Shown here: in pieces, positions 1 through 6,880 of the stretch
Layout: every line of letters starts with the position of its first letter
Position numbering within the stretch: position 1 is the first letter of the stretch
Assembly: GCA_013697465.1 (NCBI GenBank)
Contig: JACCWU010000323.1
Coordinates: forward strand, 1 to 18,184
Source of the DNA: Actinomycetota bacterium
GTDB lineage: Bacteria > Actinomycetota > Thermoleophilia > Gaiellales > Gaiellaceae
Direction of reading: 5' to 3'
DNA length: 18,184 nt
The notes under the pieces: model-generated
Database searches by the model: none
What the model was told of the DNA's origin: nothing
Seen by the model: only the letters and a program-made list of their open reading frames with translations
Made by a program: the position numbers and the translations under genes

Positions 1-396
1 GTGGCGCTGATCGCCGGCATGCAGGTCGGTGGGGGGGCCGTCGATCTCGTCGGGCTCTACCTTCTTGCGCTACTCGTCAACTTCTGCGGCTTCTTCTGGT
101 CCGGCGGGCTCGCGATGCGCTTCCGCACGATTCAGGCGGCGCCCCTGATGCAGATGCCCGTCTTCCTCGTGCTCTTCTTCGCGCCGGTCTATGTGCCGCT
201 CGAGCTACTCGAGGGCTGGATCGAGAGCGTGGCGTCGTTGAACCCGCTGACGTACATCCTCGAGACCGGCCGTGGGTTCGTCGCCGGTGATGCGCCGCAC
301 GTTTTCGGCGCGTTTGCGCTGGCGATCGGGCTCGGCGCGGCGTTCTGGACGTGGGCGCTCTTCGGTCTTCGCAACGCCGAGACCGCAGGCGGGTAG
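1..396 (+). CDS. ABC-2 type transporter permease, C-terminal part (5' end outside window)
   Basis: This is the C-terminal half of an integral-membrane ABC exporter subunit; the reading frame is open from the first base, so the true start lies upstream. About 131 residues are visible. Three hydrophobic stretches (roughly residues 13-40, 44-65 and 99-124) fit the last membrane helices of ABC-2 permeases. Between the last two lies the family-typical segment SLNPLTYILETGR, which resembles the 'NP-x-tyxxe-x-x-R' element of drug or polysaccharide ABC-2 exporters. The ATPase partner would be expected upstream, outside the window. The transported substrate cannot be told from this fragment. The GTG at base 1 is most likely internal. 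The gene ends convergently with the c-di-GMP gene, with 31 bp between stop codons. Confidence 0.8.
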   Translation: MALIAGMQVGGGAVDLVGLYLLALLVNFCGFFWSGGLAMRFRTIQAAPLMQMPVFLVLFFAPVYVPLELLEGWIESVASLNPLTYILETGRGFVAGDAPHVFGAFALAIGLGAAFWTWALFGLRNAETAGG

Positions 397-410
397 ACCC
401 CACCGGGTCT
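395..410. terminator. short hairpin between convergent genes
   Basis: A perfect 6-bp inverted repeat, AGACCC-cacc-GGGTCT, overlaps the permease stop codon and lies 18 bp before the stop of the opposing gene. The stem is GC-rich with a 4-nt loop, but no T-run follows on either strand. It could act as a bidirectional or non-canonical terminator between the convergent genes. Confidence 0.35.
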
Positions 411-427
411 CACCACGGCTGGAAGAG

Positions 428-3112
428 CTACGCCTGGTCGAGGACGCGAAGGCAGACCTCGACGACCTGAGGGTCGAACTGCCAGCCGGCGCCATCCTCG
501 AGCCGCGTTCGGGCCACGTCCACACTGAGTGCTCGCCGGTACGGACGGTCCGTGGTCATCGCGTGGAAGGCATCGCAAACGAAGATGATCCGCGACTCGA
601 TGGGTATCGCCTCGCCGGCGATTCCGTCCGGATACCCGGTGCCGTCAAAGCGCTCGTGACAGGCGCGGACGATCCCGCGCACCTCCTCGAGCTGCGCGAT
701 GGGAGCAAGGATGCGCTCTCCCAGGATCGGGTGCCTTTCCATGATCCCTCGCTCCCGCGGCGAGAGCGGCCCCGGCTTCGTGAGGATCTCTGATGGGATT
801 CCGAGCTTGCCGATGTCGTGGAAGAGGGCGCCGAGCTCGAGCCGCTTCAGCTCCCTTGGCTCGAGCCCGAGCTCGACCCCGATCCGGAGGGCGAGGTCCG
901 TGATCCAGCGTGCGTGCGAGGACGTGTACTCGTCGTTCGCCTCGAGCGCGTTCGCCAGTGCTTCGACGGTCGAGACGAATGTCCGCTCCAGTGTCTCGTA
1001 GCTCGAGGCGCTCTGCAGGGCGAGCTTCGTCTGCTGCGCGAGGCCGCCGAGCAGATCGAGCTCTCGCTTCCCGTATGCGGTCTCCGTCGGGACAGCCGCC
1101 GCGATGACGCCGTGGCAGCCTTCGACGACAAAAGGTGCCATCGCGAATCGGCCATCCAGATTCGGGGGCGGCCGAGTTATCGCAGCGTAGTCTGAGGCCT
1201 CGAGGAAGTACGGCTCCGTGCGCGTTAGCCACTGTTCTGCCGCGCTGGCCGGAACCGCCATGAGCGGATTGGGCTCGGCGGGATCGCCCGGGCTCGTCGC
1301 GATGCGGGTGAGGTCGCCGGTTCGGGCATCCTGAAGCCAGAGCGAGGTGCGTGGGCTCGAGAGGACCTGCGCGGCGCGGTCGACGACTCGCCTGGCAACC
1401 TCTGCGATGCCCTGGGCCTCGGCGAGCTCGCGGGAGAACTCGAGCAGGGCTGTCGCGCTCTCCGCCTCGCGACGCTGTGCTTCATACAACCGGGCGTTCT
1501 CGAGCGCGACCGAGGCGTGCCCGGCGAGCACCTCCATGACGCGGAGATCGTCCTCGTCGAACTGGTCGAGTCCAAGCTTTGAGATGACGATGACGCCCGT
1601 GGTCCGCGCTCCAAAGGTGAGGGGGACGACCAGTAGCGATTCCTCGATCTCCACGGTGCCTGCGATCTGCTCGCCGAACTCACTCCGCGCGGCGTTGCCC
1701 ACGAGAAGTGCCTCTCCGGTGTTGGCGACGTGCCCGGTGACCCCGTACCCCACCTTGATCCTGGAGAGCTCGACCGTCGCGCCGGGCTCGGACGCGGTCA
1801 GATCTCCTCGGAACGCAATCGGGAGCAGGTCCTGCCCGTCGCGGATGAAGACTCGACAGTTGTGGTTATCGATGAGGAGCCGAAGCTCGTCGGCGATCGT
1901 CAGGCCGATCTGCGCGACGTCGTCGAGCCGCGCGAGCTTGCCCGAGAGGCTCTGGAGCATCTTCAGGTGTGCGATCGAGCGAACGTCGGCGCGACGGGTC
2001 TCCTCCTCCGAGGGCCGCTCGGTCGTCGTCTCGTCGAACAGAAGCACGAGTCCGTCGCCGCGTGTCTTCGCAGTCATCATCGCCGCCTCCGCGCAAGCCA
2101 CGAGCTCACGGGGGTTCGCGGCGTCCTCGGGACCGACCGCGATGCCGGTCGACACCGTCAGCCGCCCCACAGCCTCGGTCTCGAGCTCCGCCAGCCGCTC
2201 CCCGAGGCGCTGGGCGAGCGCGAGCGCCATCCTGACGTCGCCCGAGGGGAGAATAATCCCGAACTCCTCTCCGCCGACGCGGCAGACGATGTCCGTCGCG
2301 CGAACCGAGGCTCGAAGAACGTCCGCCACCTCGAGCAGGACCTGGTCGCCGACGCCGTGTCCGTAGACGTCGTTGACCTTCTTGAAGTCGTCGAGGTCGA
2401 GCATGACGAGGGCGACGGTGTCGTGCTCGGCCGAGGCCCGGATGAGCTCCTCCCGGAGACGATCGTGGAAGGTGCGGTGGTTGTAGAGGCCGGTCAGCGC
2501 ATCGGTCGAAGCCTGATGCTCGAGCGTTGCCCTGACGTGCGCGTTGTCGAGCGCCAGGGCAGCGGCATCTCCGAAACGGTCGGCAAGCAGGAACTCCTCC
2601 TCTGTGAACTTCGCATGCTCGCCCACGCGATAGATGTTCAGGGTCCCCTGCAGGCGGCCGCGCGCGATGAGGGGGACGGCGATCAGGGCCTCGGGCTCGA
2701 CCGGCGTTCCGGGGACGAAGCGCACCCGGGGATCGAGGTGAGCCTGGTTCGAGAGCACCGGCTCGCGATGCTCGACCGCCCACCCGGTGATCCCCTCGCC
2801 GAACGAAAAGCGCTCGCTCATGACCTCGTTTGCCCACTTGCTCCGCGCGAGAACCGGGATCAGCTCGCGCTTCGCCTCGTCGGCTTCGTAGATGTGCACG
2901 TCCTCGTAGGGGATGAGCTCGGCGAGCGTGTCTGCGATGCGCTCCAGCAGAGCGTCGACGTTCTCCTCGGAGAGAACGTCGTGGAAGATCTCGGCGAGCC
3001 GGCGGTACGGCTCGACCGGCCGAAGCGTGGCCGCAGGCTCCCGCGCCTCCTCCGGGGAGACGAGGCTCACCTGGGGATTGGCCGCAGGCTCGATAGGCGC
3101 AGGGTCCGACAT
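428..3112 (-). CDS. Multidomain c-di-GMP protein: GAF-GGDEF-GAF-GAF-HD-GYP
   Basis: An 894-residue cytoplasmic signalling protein predicted both to make and to degrade cyclic di-GMP. Domains in order: GAF about 38-192; GGDEF about 199-361 with an intact GGEEF active loop (280-284) and an RxxD inhibitory site (RATD, 271-274) five residues upstream; a second GAF about 393-545; a third, more divergent GAF about 548-705; and HD-GYP about 715-890 with HDIGKLGIP (765-773) and FDGTGYPDG (822-830). No membrane helix or signal peptide is seen, so the GAF domains are presumably the sensory inputs. The frame stays open upstream to base 3298, but the extra 62 residues are low-complexity and Arg-rich and would overlap the divergent gene at 3155. 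The ATG at 3112 (MSDPAP...) is therefore preferred, although it has no clear Shine-Dalgarno. Both catalytic domains look intact; which activity dominates cannot be judged. Confidence 0.9.
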   Translation of the reverse strand: MSDPAPIEPAANPQVSLVSPEEAREPAATLRPVEPYRRLAEIFHDVLSEENVDALLERIADTLAELIPYEDVHIYEADEAKRELIPVLARSKWANEVMSERFSFGEGITGWAVEHREPVLSNQAHLDPRVRFVPGTPVEPEALIAVPLIARGRLQGTLNIYRVGEHAKFTEEEFLLADRFGDAAALALDNAHVRATLEHQASTDALTGLYNHRTFHDRLREELIRASAEHDTVALVMLDLDDFKKVNDVYGHGVGDQVLLEVADVLRASVRATDIVCRVGGEEFGIILPSGDVRMALALAQRLGERLAELETEAVGRLTVSTGIAVGPEDAANPRELVACAEAAMMTAKTRGDGLVLLFDETTTERPSEEETRRADVRSIAHLKMLQSLSGKLARLDDVAQIGLTIADELRLLIDNHNCRVFIRDGQDLLPIAFRGDLTASEPGATVELSRIKVGYGVTGHVANTGEALLVGNAARSEFGEQIAGTVEIEESLLVVPLTFGARTTGVIVISKLGLDQFDEDDLRVMEVLAGHASVALENARLYEAQRREAESATALLEFSRELAEAQGIAEVARRVVDRAAQVLSSPRTSLWLQDARTGDLTRIATSPGDPAEPNPLMAVPASAAEQWLTRTEPYFLEASDYAAITRPPPNLDGRFAMAPFVVEGCHGVIAAAVPTETAYGKRELDLLGGLAQQTKLALQSASSYETLERTFVSTVEALANALEANDEYTSSHARWITDLALRIGVELGLEPRELKRLELGALFHDIGKLGIPSEILTKPGPLSPRERGIMERHPILGERILAPIAQLEEVRGIVRACHERFDGTGYPDGIAGEAIPIESRIIFVCDAFHAMTTDRPYRRALSVDVARTRLEDGAGWQFDPQVVEVCLRVLDQA

Positions 3113-3154
3113 GAGAAATAAGGCCTCGACCGGGTCATCGGACGTGAGGGCGGT

Positions 3155-3934
3155 GTGCTTGAGATCCCTCTGCGAAGATCCGCTCTCGTGCAACCTCCGA
3201 CGGACGCCCGGATCGCGCTCCTCGAGCGGCTGATCGACCACGCACCGCTCTTCCCGCCGGCGTCGCTGGAGCTCGCCGAAGCGCTCGACGAGGATCACGA
3301 CGCCGAGAAGAGCGCCCTCGCATTCGCCCTCGGTCGGTTCGTATGCCCGGCGTCCCGGCTCGGTGAGCTGCCGAACTCAGAGCGGGCGCTGAGCATCGTC
3401 CTCGATGAACCGTTCGAGGGAGATCCGCGCGTCGAAGCGGTGGAGGCGCCTCCCGGCGCGCACCTCGCACTGCTCTCCGGCCTCGCACCCGAGGTGTACG
3501 TCGAGACGCCGCTCGACGACGGGGTGGAGCGGCGTCTCGATGCGATCGCCGAGCTCGGCTTTCGAGCGAAGGTGCGGTGCGGGGGCACGTCGGTCCCCAC
3601 CGTTGAGGAGCTCGCCCGCTTCGTCCGCGGCTGCCGTAGCCGCAACCTGGCGTTCAAGGCGACCGCGGGGCTGCACCATCCGGTTCGACGGGGCGCCGAG
3701 CACGGACTGTTGAACCTCCTCGCAGCCGCCGCCTTCGGTGAGGAAGAGGATGCCTTGGGCGACGACGAGCCCGATGCGTTCAAGCTCGACCCCGGCGGAT
3801 TCGGGTGGCGCGGCCGCGCCGCTGGACCTGACGAGGTCATCCGCGTCCGCCGAGAGAGACTCCACTCGATCGGGAGCTGCAGCTTTTTCGAGCCGATGCG
3901 CGAGCTCGAGGCGCTGGGAATGCTGTCGCCGTGA
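3155..3934 (+). CDS. Conserved-looking protein of unknown function coupled to fumarylacetoacetase
   Basis: A 259-residue soluble protein that I cannot assign to a characterised family. The start is a GTG with a GAGGG ribosome-binding site about 4 nt upstream. A second GTG at 3188 is possible and would remove the poorly ordered first 11 residues. From residue 90 to 180 short hydrophobic strands alternate with helices (VYVETPL, FRAKVRCGG, LAFKATAGLHHP), as in the strands of a TIM barrel. K139, K168 and the H174-H175 pair sit at strand ends where active-site residues would lie. The region 'DAFKLDPGGFGWRG' (207-220) is also distinctive. Its stop codon overlaps the GTG start of fumarylacetoacetase (GTGA), indicating translational coupling and a role linked to tyrosine or acetoacetate catabolism. 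The barrel fold and role are inference. Confidence 0.75.
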   Translation: MLEIPLRRSALVQPPTDARIALLERLIDHAPLFPPASLELAEALDEDHDAEKSALAFALGRFVCPASRLGELPNSERALSIVLDEPFEGDPRVEAVEAPPGAHLALLSGLAPEVYVETPLDDGVERRLDAIAELGFRAKVRCGGTSVPTVEELARFVRGCRSRNLAFKATAGLHHPVRRGAEHGLLNLLAAAAFGEEEDALGDDEPDAFKLDPGGFGWRGRAAGPDEVIRVRRERLHSIGSCSFFEPMRELEALGMLSP

Positions 3935-5079
3935 TCGGAGCGGTCGGATTCGGCGTGTTTTCCGAGGGCTTCGGGCGACCGCGCGTCGGGTTCCGGATCG
4001 GCGACGGGGTGCTCGACCTCTCGGCCGTCGGTCGCGACGATGTCTTCGCCCAGGCGACGCTGAACGCCTTCATGGCGCTCGGGCGTCCCGCTTGGGAGAG
4101 CGTTCTCGGACGCGTCGCCCACCTCGCCGCGAGCGGCGCGGACGTCCTTCCACTCGAGGACGTCACCGTCCATCTCCCGTTCGAGGTGGCCGACTACGTC
4201 GACTTCTACTCCTCGCTCGAGCACGCGACCAACCTCGGCCGCCTCTTCCGGCCGGACGCCGAGCCCCTCCTGCCCAACTGGCGACACCTCCCCGTGGGCT
4301 ATCACGGGCGGGCGGGCACGATCGTGCCGAGCGGGACTCCCATCGTGCGGCCGTGCGGACAGGCGAAGGTGCCCGGCGAGGTTACGCCCTCTTTCGGGCC
4401 GAGTAGACGCCTCGACTTCGAGCTCGAGCTCGGGTTCGTCGTCGGTGTCCCGAGCAGGCTCGGCGACCCGGTTCGGGCCGACGCCTTCCGCGAGCATGTC
4501 TTCGGAGTTGTCCTCGTAAACGACTGGAGCGCCCGTGACATCCAGGCGTGGGAGTACCAACCCCTCGGACCGTTCCTCGGGAAGTCGTTCGCTACATCGA
4601 TGTCGGCTTGGGTTACGCCGCTCGCGCTTCTCGAGCCGTTCCTGGTCGCACCGCCGAAGCAGGACCCCCGACCGCTGCCGTATCTGCGGGCCGAAGGCAA
4701 CTGGGCGCTCGACCTCGAGCTCGAGGTCGAGCTCTCCGGGACCGTCGTCTCGCGCACGAACGCGCGCGGCCTCTACTGGTCGATGCCGCAGCAGCTCGCG
4801 CACGCGACCGTGAATGGAGCGTCGATCCAGGCCGGCGACCTCTTCGCCTCCGGAACGATCTCCGGTCCGGAGCGGGGTTCGGAGGGGTCGTTGATCGAGC
4901 TGACCTGGAACGGAGAGAGTCCTATCCGGCTCGGAGACGGCACGATGCGGTCGTTCCTCGAGGACGGCGACGAGGTCGTCCTGCGCGGGCGAGCCGGCGA
5001 CCTCACGCTCGGCGAGGTGCGGGGGACGATCCTTCCCGCTCGTGTCTCCTACAGTGCCGGGAACGGGCCTGCGCGGTAG
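3931..5079 (+). CDS. fahA: Fumarylacetoacetase
   Basis: Hydrolyses 4-fumarylacetoacetate to fumarate and acetoacetate, the last step of tyrosine (homogentisate) degradation (EC 3.7.1.2). It has 382 residues against about 420 in animals. The residues known from mouse FAH are all found at a constant offset of 35: metal and catalytic D91 and H98 in DFYSSLEHATN (mouse D126, H133), E164 and E166 in DFELELG (E199, E201), D198 in VNDWSARD (D233), Q205 and K218 in QAWEYQPLGPFLGK (Q240, K253). The C-terminal ASGTISGPE element is also present. The N-terminal domain is shortened, which accounts for the length difference. The GTG start overlaps the stop of the preceding unknown gene by 4 bp, so the two are co-translated. 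Its 3' end overlaps the convergent HMG-CoA lyase by 31 bp. Homogentisate dioxygenase and maleylacetoacetate isomerase are not in this window. Confidence 0.95.
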   Translation: MIGAVGFGVFSEGFGRPRVGFRIGDGVLDLSAVGRDDVFAQATLNAFMALGRPAWESVLGRVAHLAASGADVLPLEDVTVHLPFEVADYVDFYSSLEHATNLGRLFRPDAEPLLPNWRHLPVGYHGRAGTIVPSGTPIVRPCGQAKVPGEVTPSFGPSRRLDFELELGFVVGVPSRLGDPVRADAFREHVFGVVLVNDWSARDIQAWEYQPLGPFLGKSFATSMSAWVTPLALLEPFLVAPPKQDPRPLPYLRAEGNWALDLELEVELSGTVVSRTNARGLYWSMPQQLAHATVNGASIQAGDLFASGTISGPERGSEGSLIELTWNGESPIRLGDGTMRSFLEDGDEVVLRGRAGDLTLGEVRGTILPARVSYSAGNGPAR

Positions 5080-5951
5080 ACCTGCCCCTCGAGGCTCCGC
5101 CCGAGGACACCCTCCAGCCACTTCGAGACCTCGATCAGCGCGGCGAGATCGACTCCGGTGTCGTGGCCCTCGCCCTCCAGGACGTAGACGAGGTCTTCCG
5201 TCGCGATGTTCCCGGTCGCCCGCGGGGCGAACGGGCAGCCGCCGAGACCCCCGACCGACGCATCGAGAACGGTCGCACCAGCTTCGAGTGCCGCGAGCGC
5301 GTTCGCGTAGCCCGTGTTGCGTGTGTTGTGGAAGTGGCCTCCTACGGGGACGCCGAGCTCCGAGACCCGGGCGACGAGCCTCCGCACCTGCGTGGGCACC
5401 GCGACGCCGATCGTGTCGGCGAGCAGGATCTCGTCCGCCTCCATGGCGGCCAGCTTCTCGGCGAGCTCGAGCACGCGGCTCTCCTCGACGGGACCTTCGA
5501 ACGGGCAGCCGAACGCGACGCTGATGTTGAGCGTGGCGCGAATACCGTCGCCACGGGCCCGTTCGGCGATGCGTGCGGCCGAGGCGAGGGACTCGTCGAC
5601 CGACGCGTTCTGGTTCCTCCGGTTGAACGACTCGGTCGCCCCGAATGCGAAGCGGACCTCGTCCAATCCCGCTGCGACCAGGCGCTCGTATCCCCGCTCG
5701 TTCAGGGCGAGCCCGGCGTAGACCACGCCGTCCACGCGCTCGAGCGCCTCCACGACCTCCTCCGCTCCGCCCATCTGCGGCACGCGGCGCGCATCGACGA
5801 AGCTCGCCACCTCCAGTGCTGGCAACCCTGCGCGAGCGAGGCGGTCGACGAGGTCCGCACGCACTTCCGGTCGAAGCACCTCGGGCTCATTCTGCAGCCC
5901 GTCACGCGGACCGACGTCGTAGATCGCGACCCTCGGGGGCACGCGGGCCAC
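5049..5951 (-). CDS. Hydroxymethylglutaryl-CoA lyase
   Basis: Cleaves (S)-3-hydroxy-3-methylglutaryl-CoA to acetyl-CoA and acetoacetate, the final step of leucine degradation (EC 4.1.3.4). The 300 residues form one HMGL-type TIM barrel. Residues known from human HMGCL appear in order: R16-D17 in VGPRDGLQNE (R41-D42), metal ligands H206 and H208 in GGHFHNTRNTG (H233, H235), and C239 in the signature GGLGGCPFAPRATGN with N248 (C266, N275). The GTG start at 5951 is preceded by AGAGGG at an 8-nt spacing. A second GTG lies three codons downstream. Specificity for HMG-CoA rather than a related acyl-CoA is inferred from the intact cysteine signature. The gene converges on fumarylacetoacetase, which also yields acetoacetate. 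Confidence 0.93.
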   Translation of the reverse strand: MARVPPRVAIYDVGPRDGLQNEPEVLRPEVRADLVDRLARAGLPALEVASFVDARRVPQMGGAEEVVEALERVDGVVYAGLALNERGYERLVAAGLDEVRFAFGATESFNRRNQNASVDESLASAARIAERARGDGIRATLNISVAFGCPFEGPVEESRVLELAEKLAAMEADEILLADTIGVAVPTQVRRLVARVSELGVPVGGHFHNTRNTGYANALAALEAGATVLDASVGGLGGCPFAPRATGNIATEDLVYVLEGEGHDTGVDLAALIEVSKWLEGVLGRSLEGQVYRAGPFPAL

Positions 5952-6015
5952 CTTAGCCGCCCTCTGAGAAGCTCTGGTGACCCGGGTCAGTCGATGCGTT
6001 GCACCGCGCAGACAG

Positions 6016-6049
6016 CTGCTGGCCCGCCAGAGGGGGAGCGGGCCAGCAG
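6016..6049 (-). terminator. 12-bp perfect hairpin after the L,D-transpeptidase gene
   Basis: CTGCTGGCCCGC (6016-6027) and its exact reverse complement (6038-6049) flank a 10-nt loop. The hairpin starts 22 bp past the L,D-transpeptidase stop codon and lies before the HMG-CoA lyase gene on the same strand. It has no following T-tract, as is common for actinobacterial hairpin terminators, so it is probably the transcript end of the minus-strand envelope operon. Confidence 0.6.
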
Positions 6050-6070
6050 TGGCTTAGACGGAGTAGGAAG

Positions 6071-6802
6071 CTACGCGATGATCCTGAGCGGAGTGCCCGC
6101 AGGAGTCAGCCGCTTGAGCATGAGCGCCGCGGCGTTCGACATGCGAACGCAGCCATGCGACACCGCCTGACCGAGAAGCCAGGGCATGGACGTGCCGTGC
6201 AGGCCGACGACACCACCGCCGGGCCACTCCGAGAGCTTCGAGTAGGCGCTCGTCTCGAAGGCGAACGCGCCAAGGAAGCGCTCTTTCGGCTTGAACGTGG
6301 CCGTCAGGTAGTAGTTTCCGGTCGGCGTCTCTAGCCCGCGGCGGCCGACTGCAACGCGCGTGGCGAACCGCGTCTTGCCGCCCTGAAGGATGCGAAGCGT
6401 TCGCGACGAGAGGTCGACGACGATGCTGCGGCGCACCGGGCGCATCTGCACGGCGGCCGCCTTTACCCAGCCGATGCGCCCGTTCGGCCGCATGGGCATC
6501 GAGAGCTTGAGCCAGCGAAGGCTCTTGGCGTCCGTGCTCTCGCCGAGGACGAGAAGCGTCGTGGGACGGAAGTCGCTCCGAAACTGCGAGAAGACCTTGA
6601 TCGTCGGGGACGAGCGGGAGGGCCTCGAGTGCGCGGCGAGCTTCGTCCAGAGGATGACCCCGGCCTTCGGATACTTCGCATGAGGTTTGGCCGAGGCCGA
6701 GCCGGCCGGGGCGAGAGCCGCGACGAGGCCTGCCAGACATGCGATGGTAAGCACCGGCGCCTTCGTCCGAAGCCGGCGTGCTGTCTTGTTGCTCAGGTGC
6801 AT
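6071..6802 (-). CDS. Secreted L,D-transpeptidase (YkuD domain)
   Basis: A 243-residue exported enzyme predicted to form or remodel L,D-crosslinks in peptidoglycan. Residues 1-38 are a signal peptide (basic start, hydrophobic core about 16-31, then AGSASA). Residues about 47-120 resemble a small SH3-like wall-binding module (VILWTKLAAHS ... GRIGWVKAAAV). Residues about 125-242 are the YkuD/LdtA catalytic domain: GLHGTSMPW (200-208) with H202, and SHGCVRMSN (215-223) with catalytic C218, H216 and R220. ATG start with GAGGAGA at about a 5-nt spacing. It lies 78 bp downstream of the secreted repeat protein on the same strand, probably in its transcription unit. A hairpin (6826-6873) sits in the gap. 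It could equally act as a carboxypeptidase or lipoprotein-anchoring enzyme. Confidence 0.92.
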   Translation of the reverse strand: MHLSNKTARRLRTKAPVLTIACLAGLVAALAPAGSASAKPHAKYPKAGVILWTKLAAHSRPSRSSPTIKVFSQFRSDFRPTTLLVLGESTDAKSLRWLKLSMPMRPNGRIGWVKAAAVQMRPVRRSIVVDLSSRTLRILQGGKTRFATRVAVGRRGLETPTGNYYLTATFKPKERFLGAFAFETSAYSKLSEWPGGGVVGLHGTSMPWLLGQAVSHGCVRMSNAAALMLKRLTPAGTPLRIIA

Positions 6803-6825
6803 GGAATCTCCTCGGGTTATCCAGG

Positions 6826-6873
6826 CGACGGATGACGCCGGCGCCCCCAGTCAGGACGCGCCGGCGTCCGTCG
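6826..6873 (-). terminator. Intercistronic hairpin between repeat-protein gene and L,D-transpeptidase
   Basis: GACGCCGGCGC (6834-6844) pairs exactly with 6858-6868 around a 13-nt loop. A further 5 bp (CGACG/CGTCG) extend the stem across a 3-nt bulge. It begins 7 nt after the upstream stop codon, has no T-tract, and ends about 24 nt before the next start codon. It may partly terminate transcription or protect or process the mRNA so that the two genes are expressed at different levels. Confidence 0.5.
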
Positions 6874-6880
6874 CTTCTTG

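Noticed and set aside
1730..3121. 463-codon plus-strand frame opposite the c-di-GMP protein
   Set aside because: Shadow of the GGDEF/GAF coding frame; no recognisable protein features.
3295..5121. 608-codon open frame on the minus strand
   Set aside because: It lies opposite the unknown protein and fumarylacetoacetase genes, is Arg/Ser/Glu-rich without motifs, and is an expected shadow frame in GC-rich DNA.
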